From positions 1 through 10,549 of the forward strand of contig CAZQZC010000089.1 of assembly GCA_964597685.1 (NCBI GenBank): 10,549 nt of DNA, written 5' to 3'. A model generated the notes under the pieces. That model saw only the letters and a program-made list of their open reading frames with translations, was not told the DNA's origin and did not search any database. A program made the position numbers and the translations under genes. This document shows, piece by piece, positions 5,887-10,549 of the stretch. Position 1 is the first letter of the stretch, and every line of letters starts with the position of its first letter. This stretch comes from JBCBTJ01 sp964597685. Its GTDB lineage: Bacteria; Pseudomonadota; Alphaproteobacteria; Caulobacterales; Hyphomonadaceae.

Positions 5887-5903
5887 GCTTCGCAACGCTC
5901 AAG
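5882..5903. terminator. Hairpin at the ctrA stop, between convergent genes
   Basis: CTTGAGC (5882-5888, including the ctrA TGA) pairs perfectly with GCTCAAG (5897-5903) across an 8-nt loop. It lies between convergent ctrA and the sulfotransferase gene and could act on either strand, but there is no T tract, so termination is uncertain. Confidence 0.4.
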
Positions 5904-5947
5904 ACAGAATGTGAATATCACGCGCTAATCGTCTACAGCCGCCGGCG

Positions 5948-6790
5948 CTACGTCTCGATCGGCAATGGACTATACAATTTCGGCCAGTGTTTAAGTTCGT
6001 CGTGGCTCGCCGTTTCGATATTGGCGATCTGATCCGGCGACAGTGAAAAAGCTTCATATGTCGCGGCCTTCGGATTGTCGCCTTTGGGTCGATTGATCTG
6101 CTGATGCCGGCTCAAGAAATGCCGGACGCCTTCAACACTCTCAGAAGGGCCTCCGAGAAAGGCCACAAGATCGCGGATTGCCTCTTCATCGCCTGACAAC
6201 AATTCAGGCTGGTGAATCTCATGAACCCGGTCGGAGCGCCTTTCGCGGACTGTTCTCCAGGCTGCATGGGTCTTCGCCCATCGGCGCGCGACCTCTTCCG
6301 GGTCGAGATTTGCATCCGGCCACGTCGCCATGCTCGATCGAACACATTCAATCGGATGACGATAAATCAGCACCGCCTGAGACTTCGGAAATAGTCTTAA
6401 GATCAGCGGTAAAGCGTCGACCATCGCGTAATCTGGCGTCTTGTCGACCCAGCGCACCGAATCGTCAATCTGTAGCCGGCTGCGGTAAAACTGATCTACG
6501 CAATCGGCGAACCCCGACAAAAAGGCGTTTCGCTGCTCCTCGGGAAACACGGCCGACGCGGGGTTTAGCTTGCCCGACATTATGCGGCTCAACGGAGCTT
6601 TGAAATGATACAAGAAATGGCCCTCCCCACGGAAGGGTGTAAAAGGTCCGATCCGCCCAATCGCCTCGGCGAGCGCCGTTGTTCCCGAACGAGGGAACCC
6701 AACGAGAAAGAGAGGCGGAGCTTTGGTCATCTTTGGGCCTTTCGGGAAGGATCGCGCGAAACGCAGCGAGGTGGGCCGTTTGCCTAGCAT
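5948..6790 (-). CDS. Sulfotransferase-family protein (PAPS-binding)
   Basis: This is a member of the P-loop sulfotransferase superfamily, which moves sulfate from PAPS to an acceptor; the acceptor cannot be told from sequence. The 5'-phosphosulfate loop LVGFPRSGTTALAEAIG lies near residues 29-45, DKTPDY at 116-121, and the 3'-phosphate motif YRHPIECVRSSM at 143-154. The longest start is ATG at 6788-6790 (280 aa). A second ATG at 6728-6730 places the loop only about 8 residues from the N-terminus, as in many family members. Neither has a strong ribosome binding site. No signal peptide is evident. It is 60 bp downstream of cheR on the same strand and convergent with ctrA. It has no evident link to the regulatory genes around it and its base composition looks somewhat less GC-rich, so it may be an insertion. 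Confidence 0.85.
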   Translation of the reverse strand: MLGKRPTSLRFARSFPKGPKMTKAPPLFLVGFPRSGTTALAEAIGRIGPFTPFRGEGHFLYHFKAPLSRIMSGKLNPASAVFPEEQRNAFLSGFADCVDQFYRSRLQIDDSVRWVDKTPDYAMVDALPLILRLFPKSQAVLIYRHPIECVRSSMATWPDANLDPEEVARRWAKTHAAWRTVRERRSDRVHEIHQPELLSGDEEAIRDLVAFLGGPSESVEGVRHFLSRHQQINRPKGDNPKAATYEAFSLSPDQIANIETASHDELKHWPKLYSPLPIET

Positions 6791-6850
6791 AATGAGGCGT
6801 CGCCGCTAAACCCATGAAAGCTGTAATGCAAATTCGAAAGGCCGCCGCGA

Positions 6851-7684
6851 TTAGGCAGCCGCAGCGGCGCCGGGGGAGACGGCCTCGTAGGCCCCGCGCA
6901 CCGCGCGCGAAAGCTTCAGATCACGCTCGTCGAAGTCTATCGGCTCGCCTTCGCCGAAGAACACCACGCCGCCAGGCTTCAATTGAGCAGCGATGTTGCG
7001 GCCAACCGTCTGGCGCGCGCCGTCGGACATGTCGGTGAGAACGTTCCGGCAGAGGACGACGTCGAACGGGCCCAGGCCGTCGGGCGTCTCAAGAAGGTTT
7101 TGCCGCCGGAACCCGACAGAGGCGCGCAAGGCCTCCGCGATGCGCCAGGATCCATCGTCGAGGCGGGTGAAGTAGCGTAATAGCCGGTGGATCGAGAGCC
7201 CACGCTGCACTTCGAATTGGCTGTAGACGCCGGCGCGTGCGCGCTCGGTCGTTCCAGCACACAGATCGGTCGACAGGATCTCGACGGCGGTCTTCGCAAA
7301 GTCCGCATTCTCTTCATCGAGCAGCATGGCCAGGGAATAGGCCTCCTGCCCGCCCCCGCCTCCGGCGCACCAGACGCGCACCTTGCCGTCCGCAGACTGC
7401 CCGGCGCGCGCAGGCAAGACGTGGCGGACGATCTGCCCCAACGCCTCGCGGTCGCGAAAGAAACTGGTGGTCTTCGCCGTCAGGGCGGCTGCGATCTCCC
7501 GTTCGAAGGCGGGATTTGGCCGGGCGCCAAGGCAGGCTGTCAATTCGTCGAGTGACGAGAAGCCTTCACGCCGCGCGATCGGCTGCAGCCGAGCTTCGAG
7601 AAGATAGGCTTTCGCCGGCGGGAAAACCACGCCGGTTTCGCGCTCAGCCAATTCTGCGAGCTCACGAAATGCTGTCGTATCCAT
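6851..7684 (-). CDS. cheR: CheR-like SAM-dependent protein-glutamate methyltransferase
   Basis: CheR methylates glutamates on chemoreceptors to set adaptation. The 277-aa product has an N-terminal helical domain (about 1-70) and TAKTTSFFRD (69-78), the equivalent of the NETxFFR motif. The SAM-binding region RVWCAGGGGGQEAYSLAM spans about 103-120, followed by VEILSTDL and FDVVLCRNVL. The SAM loop differs from the common S(T)GEEPYS: five glycines are followed by Gln-Glu-Ala, so one Glu is Gln and the Pro is Ala. The start ATG (7682-7684) has GGAG 11 nt upstream. No chemoreceptor, CheB or CheA lies in the window, so the substrate is unknown; clustering with chpT suggests a link to cell-cycle or motility signalling. 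The family is certain; a classical chemotaxis role is not. Confidence 0.9.
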   Translation of the reverse strand: MDTTAFRELAELAERETGVVFPPAKAYLLEARLQPIARREGFSSLDELTACLGARPNPAFEREIAAALTAKTTSFFRDREALGQIVRHVLPARAGQSADGKVRVWCAGGGGGQEAYSLAMLLDEENADFAKTAVEILSTDLCAGTTERARAGVYSQFEVQRGLSIHRLLRYFTRLDDGSWRIAEALRASVGFRRQNLLETPDGLGPFDVVLCRNVLTDMSDGARQTVGRNIAAQLKPGGVVFFGEGEPIDFDERDLKLSRAVRGAYEAVSPGAAAAA

Positions 7685-7708
7685 GGTGCGTTCGGCTCCG
7701 ATGGCGTC

Positions 7709-7754
7709 TTAATCGGCGTACAGTCTGACGCACCTTGTCTTAACAAAGCATTCA
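7709..7754 (-). promoter_or_regulatory. TTAA-rich spacer upstream of cheR
   Basis: The 101-bp gap between the CheY-like gene and cheR contains TTAA at 7709-7712 and TTAAC at 7740-7744. Read on the minus strand, TGAA-N7-TTAA (7754 to 7740) is one mismatch from the CtrA box. A separate CtrA-linked promoter for cheR is possible. The evidence is motif similarity only. Confidence 0.3.
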
Positions 7755-7785
7755 GAAAGCGTCCCCGCAGCCAATACTAACGCAT

Positions 7786-8151
7786 TTAAACGAGCCCGGC
7801 TTCCACAAACTTGCTTTGGATGATGTCTGCGTCGAACGGTTTCATGATGAATTCGTCCGCGCCCGCCCGCAAAGCTTCAGTGATGTGATCGGCGTCGTTT
7901 TCTGTCGAGCAAAACACCACGATGGGCTTTGTGCCGCCCGGCTCGCGCCGCAAAGCGCGCAAAAAGTCGATCCCGTTCATCACGGGCATGTTCCAATCCA
8001 ACAAAACGGCGTCCGGCATGTCAGCACGGCAATGCCGCAGCGCCTCTTCGCCGTCGCCAGCTTCCGCAATATCGAAGCGCAAATCGCTGATGATCCGCCC
8101 TGCGACTTTTCGGACGACCCTGGAATCATCGACGATCAGGCAGCGTTTCAT
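7786..8151 (-). CDS. CheY-like single-domain response regulator
   Basis: This is a stand-alone receiver of 121 aa, the full length of a CheY fold, with no output domain. It shows D8/D9, phospho-acceptor D52 in AVLLDWNMPVMNG, the Thr/Ser position in VVFCSTEND, and MKPFDAD with the conserved Lys. All phosphorylation residues are present. ATG at 8149-8151 has GGAG 9 nt upstream. It sits between chpT and cheR, 75 bp from the chpT stop and 101 bp from the cheR start. As I recall, a CheY-like and a CheR-like gene also neighbour chpT in Caulobacter, so the cluster is probably conserved. It could be a ChpT-linked phosphate acceptor, a c-di-GMP-binding Cle-type motility regulator or a flagellar-switch effector. 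The sequence alone does not choose between these. Confidence 0.9.
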   Translation of the reverse strand: MKRCLIVDDSRVVRKVAGRIISDLRFDIAEAGDGEEALRHCRADMPDAVLLDWNMPVMNGIDFLRALRREPGGTKPIVVFCSTENDADHITEALRAGADEFIMKPFDADIIQSKFVEAGLV

Positions 8152-8226
8152 TGGACGGGGCTCCAGTCGTTGGCGTGTATCGCGCCACCAATGTAGGCAG
8201 AGGGAGTTAAGAATTCGCTCCCAAGG

Positions 8227-8871
8227 TTAATCAGCGCCGCGCACGCCGCTGACTTGAAAGACGATTTCTTCATCTGTCAGCTGTTGCGCGCCGATTTTCC
8301 CCCCAAGGCTTTCGGCCGCCAATTGTGCGAAAAGGGGCTGGATCGTTCGCGCATTCCAGCCTTCTTCGGGCGGTTGGCCGTTCAGACCATCGGACACCGC
8401 CTGCGTCAGGCGCGCCTTCGCGCCGGCCGCACGAACGGCGACGGCAAGCCCTGGTCCGTCCTCAGCCACCGAAATGTGAAGCACGCCGCCGCGCGGCAAC
8501 GCGTCGATACCCAAAAGCGCCATCTGCATAACCAGGCGCGCATGGGCGAAGCTAACCGCGCCGGCGGTAATGTCCCACGCGACGCTATGCTTGTGGGTCG
8601 CGGCGTAATCTTCCGTGATCTTCTTGGCCTCATGAAGATCGGCGACGCTGTTGGACAACCCTTGTGATCCAAACGCGTAGCGCAAGAACAGGACCTTGGC
8701 CGGACCCGCTGTGCCCGCCGATTTCAATAGTTTGTCCGCCTCTTGGCGCATGGGGCTCGATTCAGGCTCGTGCAGAAAATCGAGCGCGGTCGTCACCGAC
8801 GAGATCGCCGCTGAAAGGTCGTGGCAAACGCGCGACGCAACGAGTGTTGCAAGCAGGAGCGGGTCGATCAT
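8227..8871 (-). CDS. chpT: ChpT-type histidine phosphotransferase
   Basis: ChpT is a dimeric, HisKA-like phosphotransferase that carries phosphate from the CckA receiver to CtrA and CpdR. The 214-aa product starts LLLATLVASRVCHDLSAAIS, where H17 in the S-R-x-C-H-D-L motif is the phospho-acceptor. A degenerate ATPase-like C-terminal domain follows, with LVMQMALLGIDALPRGGVLHISV and the terminal LAAESLGGKIGAQQLTDEEIVFQV. The motif after the His reads HDLSAAISS, lacking the Pro often seen in HDLxSPxxAI. The start ATG (8869-8871) has AAGGA about 7 nt upstream in its leader. It is the first gene of a leftward cluster chpT, cheY-like, cheR. With ctrA and sciP nearby, a role in the CtrA phosphorelay is very likely. 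Confidence 0.88.
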   Translation of the reverse strand: MIDPLLLATLVASRVCHDLSAAISSVTTALDFLHEPESSPMRQEADKLLKSAGTAGPAKVLFLRYAFGSQGLSNSVADLHEAKKITEDYAATHKHSVAWDITAGAVSFAHARLVMQMALLGIDALPRGGVLHISVAEDGPGLAVAVRAAGAKARLTQAVSDGLNGQPPEEGWNARTIQPLFAQLAAESLGGKIGAQQLTDEEIVFQVSGVRGAD

Positions 8872-8891
8872 CGGCGTATCCTTCTCTGCAG

Positions 8892-8915
8892 CGGAGCATG
8901 GCGTTAGCCGCTCCG
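8892..8915. promoter_or_regulatory. Strong hairpin in the chpT leader
   Basis: CGGAGC (8892-8897) pairs with GCTCCG (8910-8915), and inside it GGC (8900-8902) pairs with GCC (8907-8909) around a GTTA loop, leaving a 2-nt bulge. It lies 20 nt upstream of the chpT ATG, just ahead of the ribosome binding site, so it may affect chpT translation or act as a barrier in the divergent spacer. Confidence 0.4.
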
Positions 8916-9118
8916 ATCTTGTTTGCGTGACAGACGTCTAAAGCGCTTCGCCCACGACGGCCACCGTCCGGCGATCAATCTCGGCTTGAGTCTTGCGAGA
9001 GCCTATTTAATGTTTCGGCCAGGCCGCGTATTTTTGTTAGGTTAACGATACGTGGTCGGGACTGGGGCTAAGATGGGGAAGCGGCGAAAGCCGTAAGCGC
9101 CGTTACAGGAGCCTTGAG
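8916..9118. promoter_or_regulatory. Divergent spacer between chpT and the M23 peptidase gene
   Basis: No gene is visible here. The spacer holds a GANTC site (GAGTC, 8988-8992), TTAA at 9007-9010 and TTAAC at 9042-9046. It also has a small GNRA-type hairpin CGGC-GAAA-GCCG at 9082-9093 and AGGAG (9107-9111), the probable ribosome binding site of the downstream TTG start. Promoters for both directions are expected within it, but none was pinned down. Confidence 0.4.
9107..9111 (+). promoter_or_regulatory. Ribosome binding site supporting a TTG start
   Basis: AGGAG is 7 nt from TTG 9119 and 19 nt from ATG 9131, so it supports the rare TTG start of the M23 peptidase gene. Confidence 0.5.
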
Positions 9119-10498
9119 TTGAGTGACACGATGACGCCGAATGGAAGCGGTCCGCGGGGCCAAGGCATATCCAACGGATTAAAGAGCGCAGCAGCGCTCG
9201 CTTGCATGTTGGCCGTGGGTGGAGCGGCGGGATACTGGGTCGTCGAAAATCGTGAGCCCGTTCCGGAGGCCCCGGCAAGCGCGATTGCCGAAACGTCCCT
9301 TCCCGCCCCCTCGACAATTTTCTTCGACGCGCTCGACGTCGAACCGGCCCCGATGGTGGAGCGCCGCATCGGCAAGCTGAAGCGAAACTCGACGCTGATC
9401 GACACTTTGGTCGATCTCGGCGCAGACAGCGCGGAGGCTTATGGCGCGCTGCAGGCGCTCTATGAGCCCGAATTGATCAACCCCCGGCGGGTTCAAGCCG
9501 GATTGACTTTGGACGCCGTCTTCGAGCCCCAGGGCGACGCGCAACGATTGGTCGGCCTCACACTCCGCCCGGAGGCGGGCCGCTCCCTCATCGTGACCCG
9601 GACGCCCGACGGCGATTATTTCGGCGCGGAGCTAAACGCGCGTTTGCGCGCCGATGTCCGGCGCGTCGAAGGCGTCATCGAATCCAGCCTTTACGAGGCT
9701 GCGCGGGACCAAGGCGCCGGCGATCAGCAAGTCGTCGATTTCGCCCAGATCTTCGCCTATGACGTCGACTTCCAGCGTGAAATCTACCCCGGCGATCGAT
9801 TTGAAATCCTATACGAAGCCTTGGTTGACGAACGCGGCCGGCAGGTGAAATTCGGCGAAGTGCTCTACGCTGAACTGAATGGCGCGGCACTGTCGCGCGG
9901 CTTCTACCGCCACCAGCCTGAAGATGATCGGTTGGTCGATTATTTCGACAGCACGGGCAAAAGCGCCACGCGGTTTCTGATGAAGACGCCGATCAACGGC
10001 GCGCGGCTGTCGTCGAGCTTTGGACGCCGCCGGCATCCGATCTCAGGCTATAGCCGGCTCCATAAGGGGACCGATTTCGCTGCGCCAACCGGCACGCCGA
10101 TCTATGCGGCGGGCAACGGAACAATTGAGCGCGCCTCGCGGTACGGTGGATACGGCAAATACATCCGCATCAAGCACGCCAACGGCTACAAAACGGCCTA
10201 CGCCCACCTGTCGCGATACGCTTCCGGGATACGGTCGGGCAAGCGCGTCAGACAGGGCGATGTCATCGGGTATGTCGGCTCGACAGGCGCGTCCACAGGC
10301 CCGCATCTCCACTACGAGGTGATCAAGAACGGCACGCACGTCAACGCGATGACGTTGAAGCTCCCGACAGGGCGCACGCTTGAAGGCGAAATCCTGGCGG
10401 AGTTTCAGGAGGCGCGCCGGGCAATTGACACAGCCCGCACCGATCTCGGCGCCTCGGTCGAATACGCCGCAGCCGCAAGTTCTACGGCGTCGCGCTAG
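9119..10498 (+). CDS. Membrane-anchored M23 (LytM) family peptidoglycan endopeptidase
   Basis: M23 enzymes cut peptide cross-links in peptidoglycan. The 459-aa product has a short cytoplasmic tail, one membrane segment near residues 21-42 (LKSAAALACMLAVGGAAGYW...) and a Pro/Ala linker. A LysM/OapA-like region is at about 83-130 (IGKLKRNSTLIDTLVDLG..., INPRRVQAGLTLDAVF). The C-terminal peptidase carries all zinc and catalytic positions: H315 and D319 in RLHKGTDFAAPTGTP, H363 in YAHLS, and H396/H398 in GPHLHYEV. It should therefore be active in the periplasm, MepM-like in architecture. TTG at 9119 has AGGAG 7 nt upstream; ATG at 9131 is the alternative and lies too far from that site. It is divergent from chpT. 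Its exact role (growth, division or flagellar passage through the wall) is not shown by the sequence. Confidence 0.93.
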   Translation: MSDTMTPNGSGPRGQGISNGLKSAAALACMLAVGGAAGYWVVENREPVPEAPASAIAETSLPAPSTIFFDALDVEPAPMVERRIGKLKRNSTLIDTLVDLGADSAEAYGALQALYEPELINPRRVQAGLTLDAVFEPQGDAQRLVGLTLRPEAGRSLIVTRTPDGDYFGAELNARLRADVRRVEGVIESSLYEAARDQGAGDQQVVDFAQIFAYDVDFQREIYPGDRFEILYEALVDERGRQVKFGEVLYAELNGAALSRGFYRHQPEDDRLVDYFDSTGKSATRFLMKTPINGARLSSSFGRRRHPISGYSRLHKGTDFAAPTGTPIYAAGNGTIERASRYGGYGKYIRIKHANGYKTAYAHLSRYASGIRSGKRVRQGDVIGYVGSTGASTGPHLHYEVIKNGTHVNAMTLKLPTGRTLEGEILAEFQEARRAIDTARTDLGASVEYAAAASSTASR

Positions 10499-10549
10499 AG
10501 CCCTTTCATCCGAATTTGAGCCGCCTGAGCGCGGGAGTTTTGGGTCAGG

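Noticed and set aside
1..10549. Enrichment of GANTC sites in the intergenic regions (1457, 3053, 5050, 5165, 8988)
   Set aside because: A 4-fixed-base motif is expected a few times in this much AT-richer spacer by chance, so no enrichment is claimed without a genome-wide count.
1..10549. tRNA, rRNA, CRISPR array, transposase or phage genes
   Set aside because: None seen on either strand.

Overview
The window looks like the chromosome of an alphaproteobacterium, most likely in or near the Caulobacterales/Parvularculales (Hyphomonadaceae- or Parvularculaceae-like). The reasons are a full-length CtrA ending in Ala-Ala, a SciP (DUF1153) protein, a ChpT-type histidine phosphotransferase, an FlbE/FliH-like gene between fliG and fliN, high GC content, and GGAG-type ribosome binding sites. 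The placement is by recognition of protein families, not by database search.

Layout. Positions 2-1063 hold the 3' part of mnmA (tRNA 2-thiouridylase). Next comes sciP (1150-1452), a CtrA antagonist. A plus-strand flagellar block follows: a shortened fliG (1555-2367), a short flbE/fliH-like gene overlapping it by 4 bp, fliN (2765-3031), flhF (3129 to 4181 or 4194) and flhG (4194-5030). ctrA (5182-5886) follows behind a 151-bp AT-richer promoter region with two GANTC sites and several TTAA half-sites. On the minus strand, transcribed leftward, are chpT (8871-8227), a CheY-like single receiver (8151-7786), a CheR-like methyltransferase (7684-6851) and a sulfotransferase-like gene (6790-5948). 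A 247-bp divergent region separates chpT from a plus-strand, membrane-anchored M23 peptidase (9119-10498).

How the genes fit together. ChpT passes phosphate from the CckA phosphorelay to CtrA. CtrA activates flagellar and cell-cycle genes, and SciP blocks CtrA-dependent activation. Three members of this circuit therefore lie within about 8 kb, interleaved with flagellar switch genes (FliG, FliN), an export accessory protein (FlbE/FliH) and the polar number/placement pair FlhF/FlhG. The CheY/CheR-like genes behind chpT suggest a second signalling output linked to motility or the cell cycle. The M23 peptidase is an envelope enzyme that could serve division or flagellar insertion.

The most unusual signals are in the flagellar block. 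FliG lacks a recognisable FliF-binding N-terminal domain, its EHPQ motif is altered, and most of its torque-helix charges are replaced. No fliF lies between sciP and fliG. FlhF has Arg for the P-loop Lys and a changed G3 motif. The end of flhF is interrupted by a run of C-homopolymers (longest 14 C) that shifts the frame, which may be a sequencing artefact or a real slippage expansion. No tRNA, rRNA, CRISPR array or insertion sequence was seen, and no gene-free stretch exceeds 300 bases.
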